DNA of 64,000 nt, from the NCBI GenBank assembly GCA_934525675.1, contig CAKSZH010000004.1:1-64000 (forward strand). The letters run 5' to 3'. Position numbers and translations under genes: made by a program. Under the pieces are notes generated by a model. It saw only the letters and a list, made by a program, of their open reading frames with translations, did not search any database and had not been told where the DNA came from. The stretch comes from an uncultured Eubacteriales bacterium (GTDB lineage Bacteria; Bacillota; Clostridia; Oscillospirales; CAG-272). The stretch's first letter is position 1. Each line of letters opens with the position of its first letter. Below, piece by piece: positions 25,212 through 33,005 of this stretch.

Positions 25212-25568
25212 GCAGCTTCGCCGGACGGCCGCGCGGGATCATGCCGAAAGGTTTTCCCGTGAGGAAAGTCCGGGCTTCACAGGGCAGGATAGCTGATAAC
25301 ATCAGCCGCGGGTAACCGCCGGGAAAGTGCAACAGAAAGAAACCGCCCGCACTTTGCGGGTAAGGATGGAAAGGCGAGGTAAGAGCTCACCCACTTCCAT
25401 GGTAACATGGATTTGCTGTAAACCCTATCCGAAGCAACACCGCATGGAGGATTGCCTGCCCGGCAGATTCCTCCGGGTGGCACGCGGCTCTGCCGCGAAG
25501 CGCGACGGCGACGGCGCGCGAAGATAGATGGCCGTTCAAGACAGAACCCGGCTTACAGACGAAACTGC
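25212..25568 (+). ncRNA. rnpB: RNase P RNA (type A-like)
   Basis: The catalytic RNA that matures tRNA 5' ends is recognisable from its conserved cores: GAGGAAAGTCCGGGCT near the 5' end, GCAACAGAAA, GGTAAGAGCTCACC, TGCTGTAAACCC, and at the 3' end AGATAGATGGCCGTT and ACAGAACCCGGCTTACAGA. The ends are set by pairing of GCAG...TTCG (25212 on) with CGAA...CTGC (to 25568), the P1 helix. The terminator lies 24 bases beyond. Confidence 0.95.
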
Positions 25569-25592
25569 AGAAAAGATACGCCCCGGCGTATC

Positions 25593-25624
25593 AAAAAAGA
25601 GACGCACACGTGCGTCTCTTTTTT
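25593..25624 (+). terminator. Rho-independent terminator of rnpB
   Basis: AAAAAAGAGACGCAC and its complement GTGCGTCTCTTTTTT form a perfect hairpin, preceded by a smaller GATACGCC/GGCGTATC hairpin. Confidence 0.9.
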
Positions 25625-25807
25625 GCGGTGAACGGCAGGGGGCTTGCAGATCCCGCAAGTCACCGTTCCGGATTTCTACTGAAATTCACGGAAGCCTGAC
25701 CGTTCCCACGGACCGTTTCTCATTGCTTTGTCGGTCGCAACCGATTTTTGTCGGCTTCGCACTGCGGTCGGGATTTGTCAAAAACACACCAAAATCCGTG
25801 AAAGGTA
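25625..25807. other. Intergenic stretch without recognisable feature
   Basis: Apart from short imperfect inverted repeats I see nothing coding or structural that I can support. Confidence 0.4.
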
Positions 25808-25836
25808 TTGACACAAATATGCCAGGATGATATAAT
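25808..25836 (+). promoter_or_regulatory. Consensus SigA promoter upstream of the pilin-like locus
   Basis: TTGACA, 17 bases, TATAAT, a perfect match. The first credible gene downstream starts about 490 bases later, implying a long leader or an unrecognised small gene. Confidence 0.75.
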
Positions 25837-25871
25837 AGGTAATTGAAAAAGACATTTTTTCAAAAAAGGTA

Positions 25872-25901
25872 TTGACAAAGGAGGAACGGGTCGTGTACAA
25901 T
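25872..25901 (+). promoter_or_regulatory. Second possible promoter, overlapping a strong ribosome binding site
   Basis: TTGACA, 18 bases, TACAAT. The spacer contains AAAGGAGG followed by GTG at 25893, so this stretch may be a ribosome binding site rather than a promoter. Confidence 0.4.
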
Positions 25902-26333
25902 GCCTTGATAGACAGACTGACAGACGACCTAACTGCGCTCTTCCTTTGTAAAGCGAGTCCCCTTTGCGTTCCCGACTCCTGCGTTTTCTGTGCCGGTGGA
26001 GCGGGCGTTTTTTGCGTTTTCGGTATTTCTGCCCGCCGAACGATTTCAAAAGCAGACGAAGCTTGTGCCGACCGCCTCCCGGTGTTGGGGGACTATGCCC
26101 ATTCCGGGTGTGTCTTTTCCGCATTTTGTTTAACAGAATATCTTTGCCGCGTCATCGGGTTTCCCGGTGAAGCGGCTTTTGTTGTTGCCGGAATCCGTGC
26201 CGATGCGTGCCGGTTCCCCGAAAGCAACGCATTGTGTGTTCCGGGAATCCGCGCCGATGTGCGTCCGGCTGCCCCGCCGCGCGGTTACAGTACCGGCGTG
26301 TGCCGGTTCTCTGAAAGTGGGGTGGCGGCATGA
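25893..26333 (+). CDS. Doubtful cysteine-rich open reading frame
   Basis: A frame of 146 codons starts at GTG 25893, 8 bases after AAAGGAGG, and its TGA overlaps the ATG of the next gene (ATGA), both signs of real translation. Against it, the composition is odd (many Cys, Ala, Gly and Val), no helix pattern or motif is recognisable, and the second half contains imperfect duplicated segments (AGIRADACRFPES and PGIRADVRP). It may be a non-coding leader or a decayed gene. I cannot assign a function. Confidence 0.25.
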   Translation: MYNALIDRLTDDLTALFLCKASPLCVPDSCVFCAGGAGVFCVFGISARRTISKADEACADRLPVLGDYAHSGCVFSAFCLTEYLCRVIGFPGEAAFVVAGIRADACRFPESNALCVPGIRADVRPAAPPRGYSTGVCRFSESGVAA

Positions 26334-26803
26334 GCCTTGAGTTGATTGCACTCTTCCTTCTGTACCCGCTCTTCGGGCTTTGTACCATCTGTACCCTTGT
26401 CCGATACCGGATGCGCGTCGCAACCGCGGTTTACACGGTCGCGTTTTTTGTGTTGTTTTTGTATCTGCCGATCTATGCCGGAAACGATCTGCTCCGGATC
26501 CTGTTCAGCGGGGAATCCATTGACTGGTCGTTCGCCTTTTACCGGGATACGACCTGGAACGCGTTCCAGAATGTCACGTCCTATCTGACCCTGCCGTTCT
26601 TTGTGGCGATCATTGTTTCGGTGTTCTTATGCCTGTCCGCCGTTTCGGTGGCGATCACGGCGATTCATGTCGTCCGCGTGCTGCGGCGGCGCCGGGAACC
26701 GTACCGCATTATCTCCCGCCGCACCGAAAGAAAAATCGGAACCCTTCGCCGGATTCCGAAAACATACAGATTCTGTCAGACCTTTTGTCGATATAACTGT
26801 TGA
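26330..26803 (+). CDS. Small membrane protein of unknown function
   Basis: The 157-residue protein has three predicted membrane helices (about residues 2-24, 33-51 and 87-113) and a basic, Arg-rich C-terminal tail of about 40 residues. No family is recognised. ATG 26330 follows GGGGTGG. It lies 65 bases upstream of the prepilin-like gene in the same direction, and its product might help to process or anchor that protein, but this is a guess from position. Confidence 0.55.
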   Translation: MSLELIALFLLYPLFGLCTICTLVRYRMRVATAVYTVAFFVLFLYLPIYAGNDLLRILFSGESIDWSFAFYRDTTWNAFQNVTSYLTLPFFVAIIVSVFLCLSAVSVAITAIHVVRVLRRRREPYRIISRRTERKIGTLRRIPKTYRFCQTFCRYNC

Positions 26804-26836
26804 TGGGCGGCGCAACCGGAAGTTGCACCCCTCATC
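26802..26836 (+). promoter_or_regulatory. Hairpin in the leader of the prepilin-like gene
   Basis: GATG/CATC, GGG/CCC and GCAAC/GTTGC form a nested stem just before the ribosome binding site AAAAGGAG. It has no T run. A role in translation control or RNA processing is possible but untested. Confidence 0.35.
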
Positions 26837-26868
26837 CACAATTTACCGAACAAAAGGAGATTTATATC

Positions 26869-28266
26869 ATGAATAGAAATAAGAAGGGCTTTACCATCGT
26901 AGAGCTCGTTATCGTTATTGCCATTTTGGCAATTCTTGCGGCGGTGCTGATCCCGACGTTTGCAAGCCTGATCAAGAAGGCAAACGAAGCAAACGCGCAG
27001 ACCGAGGCAAAGAACCTGATTACCGAGATGCTTGCGAACATCCTTGACAAAGACGGTGACGCAGATCTGATCGTTGTTTCCAAGAAGGGCAACGACGTCT
27101 ATGTTTACGGTTACAGCAAAGAAGCGGGGAAAATGATTTCCTACCATACCGCAAAATCCATTCCCTCCGGCAAGAATTTTGAGCAATATGCAAATGAGTT
27201 GCTGGCGGAAATGGTGACTAACAAGGCGGTGACGGAGGTTACCGGTCTTGCAGGTGACGACTGGCGTCAGCCCGCAAAGACGAAGGAAATCGTCGACCAG
27301 CTCGGATCCAAGAGCGAAGATATGATCGTCTTTGCAAATTACAAGATCGCTGCCGATAAGTTCCTGTACGAGAAGCCTGTCGCCGTCAACGGTAAGACCT
27401 TTGACAACATTTCGGAAGCGGTTGCTGCTGCGGCAAACTCCAAGGGCGCGACCACGATCACTCTGTGCAGAAACGAAGCGGTCAATTATACAGCGTCTGC
27501 ACCGACAACTCTGAAGGACGTCACATTCAAGGTTGCCGACGGCGTGAAGGTCAACGGTGTGAAGCTCGTTGCGACAAAATCTGCCAATAAATTGACACTT
27601 GAGAATATCAAGTTTGAGGGATTTGACTTTACCGATCAGGTGGCGATTGGACAGACTACAGTCTCATACGGCCTTTCCCAGTGTTCCAACATTACTTTTG
27701 AAAACTGCACGTTTGATATGTCCAAATCTACCGCGCAATACCACGACGCCATTAAACGCAGTGATGTCGTAGTTTCCGGAAGTATTGCAGAGAAAGAGAA
27801 AACCGCGTACTTGGATGGAATTACGATCAAGAATTGCACTTTTACAAATGTTCGTTACGGTGTTTTCTTGGGTAAGGTACGCAATGTTACCATTGAAGAC
27901 TGCACATTCACCAATTGTTCCAGTTATGCTATCAGACTTCACGATGTTGCAGGAAATCTTACAATCAGAAACAATACTGCGGACAACACGGCTGGTTTCC
28001 TGACCATCAACACGGTCGGTAATAATTACAGTACCACTGATACTGCGACCAATATTGTTATTGAGAATAACACCGTTACCAATATGACCTGCGGTAACGG
28101 GGACGTGTTTATGACCAGCTATGATAACAACTCTCAAAACGGCAAGAGCACCTATACGATTACCGGTAACACGGTAACCTATACGCAGGCGTTTGAGGAA
28201 CCCCTCATCGGTTTCAGAATCAAATCCACCTACGGTCCCAGCGTTGCAAAATTCATTCCACAATAA
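26869..28266 (+). CDS. Type IV prepilin-like protein with a parallel beta-helix body
   Basis: The 465-residue protein begins with a class III signal: MNRNKKG before the cleavage site, then FTIVELVIVIAILAILAAVL with Glu5 of the mature form, the methylation and assembly motif of type IV pilins and pseudopilins. A helical region follows (about 35-60), then an alpha/beta region to about 180. From about 240 to 430 there are repeated short strands with IxxxNCTF or IxIxNNT steps (ITFENCTFDMS, ITIKNCTFTNVRYGVFLGKV, VTIEDCTFTNCSSYAI), the pattern of a right-handed beta-helix as in polysaccharide lyases and adhesins. Pilins are usually 130-200 residues, so this is an unusually large fusion. No pilus ATPase, platform protein or prepilin peptidase is encoded nearby. 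AAAAGGAG precedes the start. Surface adhesion or glycan binding is a plausible but unproven role. Confidence 0.8.
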   Translation: MNRNKKGFTIVELVIVIAILAILAAVLIPTFASLIKKANEANAQTEAKNLITEMLANILDKDGDADLIVVSKKGNDVYVYGYSKEAGKMISYHTAKSIPSGKNFEQYANELLAEMVTNKAVTEVTGLAGDDWRQPAKTKEIVDQLGSKSEDMIVFANYKIAADKFLYEKPVAVNGKTFDNISEAVAAAANSKGATTITLCRNEAVNYTASAPTTLKDVTFKVADGVKVNGVKLVATKSANKLTLENIKFEGFDFTDQVAIGQTTVSYGLSQCSNITFENCTFDMSKSTAQYHDAIKRSDVVVSGSIAEKEKTAYLDGITIKNCTFTNVRYGVFLGKVRNVTIEDCTFTNCSSYAIRLHDVAGNLTIRNNTADNTAGFLTINTVGNNYSTTDTATNIVIENNTVTNMTCGNGDVFMTSYDNNSQNGKSTYTITGNTVTYTQAFEEPLIGFRIKSTYGPSVAKFIPQ

Positions 28267-28302
28267 TAATCAGTAAACCAAAAATTCCCCGCTCTGCGGG
28301 AT

Positions 28303-28344
28303 AAAAAGCCCCCGCCGCCTCTTGTGAGGCGGCGGGGGCTTTTG
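28303..28344 (+). terminator. Rho-independent terminator of the prepilin-like gene
   Basis: AAAAGCCCCCGCCGCCTC pairs with GAGGCGGCGGGGGCTTTT around TTGT. Confidence 0.9.
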
Positions 28345-28505
28345 CGTGGTTTGTCACGTTCATTTTGACAATAATTTTCACTGGCATTTGTGCAATTTTG
28401 CCAGATTATTCTTTGAAATGCAAGAATTATTGACGTTTATATCAATGCACGCGGATAATATCACATTTTTGTCGCAATTTCGACATATATTGCTGGGATT
28501 CCAAC

Positions 28506-28534
28506 TTGCTTTCACTGGCTTGTGCTGTTATAAT
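28506..28534 (+). promoter_or_regulatory. Orphan promoter pointing into the 3' end of the TetR gene (antisense)
   Basis: TTGCTT, 17 bases, TATAAT on the plus strand, with no plus-strand gene before 29340. A weak hairpin (AAAAATGC at 28535-28542 with GCATTTTT at 28556-28563) follows at once. It could start a short or antisense RNA, or be chance. Confidence 0.45.
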
Positions 28535-28577
28535 AAAAATGCAACACAAAGCAAAGCATTTTTGTATAAAATGATGG

Positions 28578-29186
28578 TTACCGTCGAGCCTGATCACCAG
28601 GGGACAACACGGATACGTTTTTGTTGGAAAAATCTCTCAGCTTGATATTCTCATATTTTGCGATGTGCTCGCGTAATTCGTTTTCCGAGAGAAATTCGCA
28701 GGCGGGCAGATTGTAAAGGATCCGAAGGTAAACCTCTTCAACGGATGCCGAAAAATAATGCTTTGCCCAATCCTCAAGAATCCAGGAGATAATGACGCTC
28801 GACGCGCGGGCGGGTGTGAAGCCCGTCCAATCGGACGAGAGCGTTGAGAGAACGGTGGGGAACAACTTAGCGCCTTCTTCATCGCGCAGCAGATTGCCGT
28901 AAATGCGGTAATTGTTACGGATGATGGTGAGGATGACATTGGTCAGATCACGGAAGGTTGCGTCGTTCCCGCTGACGGCAATACAGCTTTCGAGCTGTTT
29001 GTTCAACGCCTTGACGGCGAGATCGTATTTATTATCAAACAGCCGGTAAAACGATTGATTGCTGATATTACAAGCGGCAGCAACGGAAGTGACACGGATA
29101 GAGGAAAATGACTGCTGTTCCAAGAGCTTGAGAAACGCAGCCTTGACCTTTTCCTCAGATGCCGATTTTTTGATTGGCTGATTCAT
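28578..29186 (-). CDS. TetR/AcrR-family transcriptional regulator
   Basis: The 202-residue protein has an N-terminal TetR helix-turn-helix (about residues 12-55): KVKAAFLKLLEQQSFSSIRV, then AAACNISNQSFYRLFDNKYDL, where NQSFYRLF is the recognition helix and tail. The C-terminal ligand domain is all-helical and unique to its subfamily. ATG 29186 has AGGAGGG 8 bases upstream and its own consensus promoter, which is overlapped by an inverted repeat. It is divergent from the eight-gene glycoside operon starting at 29340 and is the natural candidate for its local repressor. The effector is unknown. Confidence 0.85.
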   Translation of the reverse strand: MNQPIKKSASEEKVKAAFLKLLEQQSFSSIRVTSVAAACNISNQSFYRLFDNKYDLAVKALNKQLESCIAVSGNDATFRDLTNVILTIIRNNYRIYGNLLRDEEGAKLFPTVLSTLSSDWTGFTPARASSVIISWILEDWAKHYFSASVEEVYLRILYNLPACEFLSENELREHIAKYENIKLRDFSNKNVSVLSPGDQARR

Positions 29187-29203
29187 AATGTCCCTCCTGA
29201 TTC

Positions 29204-29245
29204 AAACAATACATATATTATAACATATTGTTTCACAATTGTCAA
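29204..29245 (-). promoter_or_regulatory. TetR promoter with an overlapping inverted repeat (probable operator)
   Basis: On the minus strand a perfect TTGACA (29240-29245), 17 bases and TATAAT (29217-29222). The arms AAACAATA (29204-29211) and TATTGTTT (29226-29233) form an 8-bp inverted repeat with a 14-bp spacer that covers the -10 box. This is the usual layout of TetR self-repression, and the same site could control the divergent operon. Confidence 0.7.
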
Positions 29246-29339
29246 CCAAACGTTAAAATTGCGCTTACCGCCGCAGCAGAAAACACTACGGTTTTCGGGC
29301 GGGAACGGCGCCGATTCTTGCTTTTTTTGGAGGAATGCG

Positions 29340-30317
29340 ATGAGATGTCTTGCCTGCGATTTCGGGGGGAGCTCTGTCAAATATGCGCTGGTTGACCATG
29401 ATGCAAATCTGACGGATAGCGGTTCGGTCCCGGCACCACTTTCCTCCAAGGAGGAGTTTGTCGGAACGATATCCCATTTATACGAACACTTCCGGGATCG
29501 CGTAGACGGCATTGCAATCAGCCTTCCCGGACTACTCGACCCCCGGACCGGTGTGCATTATGGTTCGGGTGCCTATTCTTCGATCCTCAAGGGAGAGAAT
29601 ATTGTCCACCTGGTCACGGAACGATGCGGCGTTAGGGTTTCTGTCGAAAATGACGGCAAGTGCGGCGCACTTGCAGAGGCATGGTGCGGATCACTTTCCA
29701 ATGTAAAGACAGGTGTCGTGTTGGTACTCGGTACGGCAATCGGCGGTGGGGTAATCGTCAACGGCGATGTTCTGCACGGACGTAGCTTTTCCGCCGGGGA
29801 GTTCTCCTTTTCTGTGACCGGTGGTGACGGATACAGTATGCTGAATGAGGCTTGGATGAATGTCGGGATGATCGGGCTGACTTACAAAGTATGCAAGTAC
29901 AAGAACCTTGATTTTACCATACAGGATGCGTCGCCGATGCTGTTGAAATACGACCGTATCTTCGGTTCCCGTTTTCCCGGACCGACGGGCTCTCCTATAA
30001 AAATCAAAGCGGATGGGAAGCAGATATTCCGATGGCTTGATGCAAATGATCCAGACGCTTGGCGTGCTTACCGTGAATTTCTGCATTCGCTCACAATCTT
30101 GATTCATAACATTCAGATCTGTATTGCCCCCGAACGTATTTCGCTCGGCGGCGGGCTGAGCCGTGAGAAACGTCTGCTGCCCGATCTCCTTGCGGAACAA
30201 CAGACGTTTTATAAAGCGGGCGGTATCCCCGAATCGCTCAGATCCGAACTGACCACCAGTACCTTTCTCGGGGAATGTAACCTCATTGGTGCCACATACC
30301 GTTATATGAAAACGTAG
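29340..30317 (+). CDS. ROK-family sugar kinase (BglK-like)
   Basis: The 325-residue protein has the ASKHA kinase fold of ROK proteins: phosphate-1 loop CDFGGSSVKYALVD at the N-terminus, VENDGKCGALAEAWCG with the catalytic Asp (about residue 104), TAIGGGVIVNG as phosphate-2 loop and ERISLGGGLS as the adenosine loop. The CxCGxxGC zinc motif of many ROK sugar kinases is absent. There is no HTH, so it is a kinase rather than a ROK repressor. Position 12 bases before a GH1 gene with 6-phosphoglycosidase features suggests phosphorylation of an imported disaccharide or aryl-glucoside, as BglK does. The start at ATG 29340 is set by GGAGG 6 bases upstream. It is the first gene of the operon. Confidence 0.82.
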   Translation: MRCLACDFGGSSVKYALVDHDANLTDSGSVPAPLSSKEEFVGTISHLYEHFRDRVDGIAISLPGLLDPRTGVHYGSGAYSSILKGENIVHLVTERCGVRVSVENDGKCGALAEAWCGSLSNVKTGVVLVLGTAIGGGVIVNGDVLHGRSFSAGEFSFSVTGGDGYSMLNEAWMNVGMIGLTYKVCKYKNLDFTIQDASPMLLKYDRIFGSRFPGPTGSPIKIKADGKQIFRWLDANDPDAWRAYREFLHSLTILIHNIQICIAPERISLGGGLSREKRLLPDLLAEQQTFYKAGGIPESLRSELTTSTFLGECNLIGATYRYMKT

Positions 30318-30329
30318 GGAGGTGTTCCG

Positions 30330-31733
30330 GTGTTTCCCGAAGGCTTTCTGTTCGGCGGTGCGACCGCCGCAAATCAGTGCGAAGGAGCTTACCTGGAGGA
30401 CGGAAAGGGACTTTCCGTCTCGGATGTCATGCCGTTTGGGGTGCTTGCCCCGCCGGAAGAAAACGCTTCTTTTAATTTAAAGTATATCGGAATCGATTAT
30501 TACCACCGTTTCCGGGAGGATATCCGCCTTTTTGCAGGCATGGGCTTTGGCGTGTACCGCTTTTCAATCGCCTGGTCGCGTATTTTCCCGCACGGAAATG
30601 AAACAGAACCGAATGAAAAAGGGCTTGCCTTTTACGACCAGGTGATCGACGAATGTCTCAAATATCACATAGAACCGATGATCACTCTGTCACATTACGA
30701 AACGCCTCTGTACCTTGCCAAGAAATACAACGGTTTTTGCAGTCGGGAAACCATTGAATTTTTTCTGCATTACTGCGAAACGGTATTCCGACGTTACCAA
30801 GGGAAGGTACATTTGTGGCTAACCTTCAACGAAATCAATTCGGCCCTGCATCACCCTCTGCTCAGCGGGGGAATCTGGACACAGCCGGATAAACTTACCG
30901 CCACGGACAAGTATCAGGCAATCCATCACGAGCTGGTGGCGTCCGCCGCAGCGACCAAGCTCGCCCATAAGATCGATCCCTGTAACCGCGTCGGCTGTAT
31001 GATTGCCTGTGTGCCGAAATACCCGCTGACCCCGGCACCGGCGGACATAATGCTGACCATGCGGGAAACGCAGGCGGCGGATCTGTTTTCCGACGTACAG
31101 GTGAGGGGAGCATACCCCGCTTATTTTGCCCGTATCCTCCGGGAGGAGGGCGCGAGCATTCATAAGGAAACGGGGGATGACGAGATCCTTTTGAATACGG
31201 TCGATTTCGTGTCGTTGAGTTATTATATGTCCTCCTGTGTGTCCGCTGATTCCGCGTCAACCGCAAAGCGTTTCTTTGGGACAGCCGCCGTCAATCCGTA
31301 TCTGAAGGATACCGCGTGGGGCTGGCCGATCGACCCGGAGGGACTGAGGTATTCGCTCAATCGTCTCTGGGAAAGGTACGGAAAACCGCTCTTCATCGCG
31401 GAAAACGGTTTGGGGGCAAGAGATACCCTTGTACGCAGGGCGGACGGAGAGATGACGGTGGACGACACCTACCGCATTGAGTATCTCCGGGCGCATTTGT
31501 TACAGGTGGAGGCAGCAATCGCAGACGGCGTGGACGTATTCGGGTACGCCGCGTGGGGGTGCATAGACCTGGTGAGTGCTTCGACCGCAGAAATGGAAAA
31601 GCGTTACGGATTTATTTATGTGGACCGTAACAACGACGGCTCCGGGACGCTCGCAAGATATAAAAAGAAAAGCTACGGCTGGTATCGGCATGTGATTGCA
31701 ACGAGAGGTGAAAGTCTTGCCGAGAAGCCGTAA
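30330..31733 (+). CDS. GH1 glycosidase, probable 6-phospho-beta-glucosidase
   Basis: The 467-residue protein is a full-length GH1 enzyme: FLFGGATAANQCEGAY at the N-terminus, RFSIAWSRIFP, the acid/base in LTFNEINSALHH and the nucleophile in PLFIAENGLGARD. Near the C-terminus, SASTAEMEKRYGFIYVD followed by KKSYGWYRHV matches the Ser/Lys/Tyr cluster that binds the 6-phosphate in enzymes such as BglA, so a phosphorylated substrate is more likely than a free glucoside. No PTS gene is nearby; the ROK kinase upstream could supply the phosphate. It starts with GTG 30330 behind AGGGAGG. It is the second gene of the operon. Confidence 0.87.
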   Translation: MFPEGFLFGGATAANQCEGAYLEDGKGLSVSDVMPFGVLAPPEENASFNLKYIGIDYYHRFREDIRLFAGMGFGVYRFSIAWSRIFPHGNETEPNEKGLAFYDQVIDECLKYHIEPMITLSHYETPLYLAKKYNGFCSRETIEFFLHYCETVFRRYQGKVHLWLTFNEINSALHHPLLSGGIWTQPDKLTATDKYQAIHHELVASAAATKLAHKIDPCNRVGCMIACVPKYPLTPAPADIMLTMRETQAADLFSDVQVRGAYPAYFARILREEGASIHKETGDDEILLNTVDFVSLSYYMSSCVSADSASTAKRFFGTAAVNPYLKDTAWGWPIDPEGLRYSLNRLWERYGKPLFIAENGLGARDTLVRRADGEMTVDDTYRIEYLRAHLLQVEAAIADGVDVFGYAAWGCIDLVSASTAEMEKRYGFIYVDRNNDGSGTLARYKKKSYGWYRHVIATRGESLAEKP

Positions 31734-31772
31734 GAAATTACACCAAAATCAAACCGAAAAAGGAGAGTAACT

Positions 31773-32312
31773 ATGTCAGAAGAAAAAACAACGGTGTACC
31801 CTTATCGCCCGCCGAAAAAGTATCCGGCAAAGGACCTGCACGGCAGAGTAAGATTCGGGCGGATCTTCTATCATGATTTCAAACGAGCCCAGAAATTCTT
31901 CGTAAATGTGTTCGGTTGGGATATGATCGATGCCGTTTTCCTTGGAATCGACGATTATGAACACCGTCCGTTGTTTGTTGCGACGGGTCCCTCTCAGATC
32001 GGTTATGAGGGACTTGTTCCCGGGCTGATGAACACCCGTCTTTATTATGACGCGACCGGGGAAGAGAAGCCGTTTTTCATGATGGAGGTCCACATGGACG
32101 AACCCATTACCAATACGCTGGATAAGGTTGTCGCACTTGGCGGGAAGGTGCTTCATTGTAACCAATCCGCGGCGAGCGACGGCAACGAAGATGCCAACTG
32201 GCTCAGCGGTGCGGACATAGAGGATCCCGCCGGACACAAGATTTTTTTGTGGAAATGTCCAGCTTCCCGTACCTGGGAAGAGCCGGAAGCCGGATATGAC
32301 AAGGAGGAATGA
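31773..32312 (+). CDS. VOC-fold (glyoxalase/dioxygenase superfamily) protein
   Basis: The 179-residue protein has the VOC beta-alpha-beta-beta-beta pattern: GRIFYHDFKRAQKFFVNVFG (first strand and helix), then FFMMEVHMDEPITNTLDKVV and DPAGHKIFLWKCP in the second module. A proline-rich N-terminal segment (YRPPKKYPAKDLHGR) resembles that of the next gene, so the two are paralogues. The usual metal-binding His/Glu positions are not all clear, so catalysis of the glyoxalase or ring-cleavage type is not assured. AAGGAGAG precedes the start. Its place between a GH1 gene and transporter genes suggests a role with the imported glycoside or its aglycone; this is inference. Confidence 0.75.
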   Translation: MSEEKTTVYPYRPPKKYPAKDLHGRVRFGRIFYHDFKRAQKFFVNVFGWDMIDAVFLGIDDYEHRPLFVATGPSQIGYEGLVPGLMNTRLYYDATGEEKPFFMMEVHMDEPITNTLDKVVALGGKVLHCNQSAASDGNEDANWLSGADIEDPAGHKIFLWKCPASRTWEEPEAGYDKEE

Positions 32313-32317
32313 GCAAG

Positions 32318-32983
32318 ATGAACAGAATATACACCTGTTATAACTGCGGCTTCGTCTGGAAGTGCGATGAGAACCACATCCCAAACGTCTGTCCGACCTG
32401 CGGTCTCGGACCGGAATACTACCTTTCTGAGCCGGGTGAGGATATTTCCAAGCGGCGTATCCATGTGGACCCGCCCAAGCCCATTCCGGATTGGGATCGC
32501 TATGATACCCGCTATCATCCGCCGCGTCATTTTCCCGCACATTCACGTAACGGGCGTATCCGCCGTTTCGTGCTCGGCTATGACGATGATCAGGCAGAGG
32601 TGATGCGCAAGTTTTATCAGGACATTTTCGGATGGGACATTTATAATTGCGAAGGCTCCGACCCCAAAACGCCGCTCATGTTCTGTGCGACAGGTCCGGG
32701 CCACGCAAACTGGGAGCCCAGCGTTCCAAGCTTTATATACGGTTATCTTCGTCCGAGGAAGGACGATCCGACCGGCAAGGATCCGCTCTTTATGATCGAA
32801 GTTGATAATATTGACGAAACGGTAAAGAAGGTAGAGGAATTCGGTGGCAAGTTGCTCCGCGACAAGTATACGGAGAACGGACAGCTCTGCGCGGTGATCG
32901 AGGACAGTGAGGGGTACGCGTGGTACCTCTGGCAGACGCCGGACACCGTGACATGGGACGAACCGGAATCGCAGACGATCTGA
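32318..32983 (+). CDS. VOC-fold protein with N-terminal rubredoxin-like zinc ribbon
   Basis: The first 40 residues form a rubredoxin-like metal site, YTCYNCGF and NVCPTCGL (two CxxC knuckles 18 residues apart). A proline-rich linker then leads to a VOC domain (RRFVLGYDDDQAEVMRKFYQ, FGWDIY, LFMIEVDNIDETVKKVEEFG and AWYLWQTP). The pairing of such a ribbon with a VOC domain in one chain is unusual. ATG 32318 is preferred over the in-frame ATG at 32309, because AAGGAGG ends 10 bases before the former and only 1 base before the latter. It starts 5 bases after the related VOC gene, which implies tight co-expression. Function unknown; a metal-assisted conversion or a redox role is possible. Confidence 0.75.
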   Translation: MNRIYTCYNCGFVWKCDENHIPNVCPTCGLGPEYYLSEPGEDISKRRIHVDPPKPIPDWDRYDTRYHPPRHFPAHSRNGRIRRFVLGYDDDQAEVMRKFYQDIFGWDIYNCEGSDPKTPLMFCATGPGHANWEPSVPSFIYGYLRPRKDDPTGKDPLFMIEVDNIDETVKKVEEFGGKLLRDKYTENGQLCAVIEDSEGYAWYLWQTPDTVTWDEPESQTI

Positions 32984-33005
32984 ATTACCTGAAAAGAGGA
33001 ACGGT

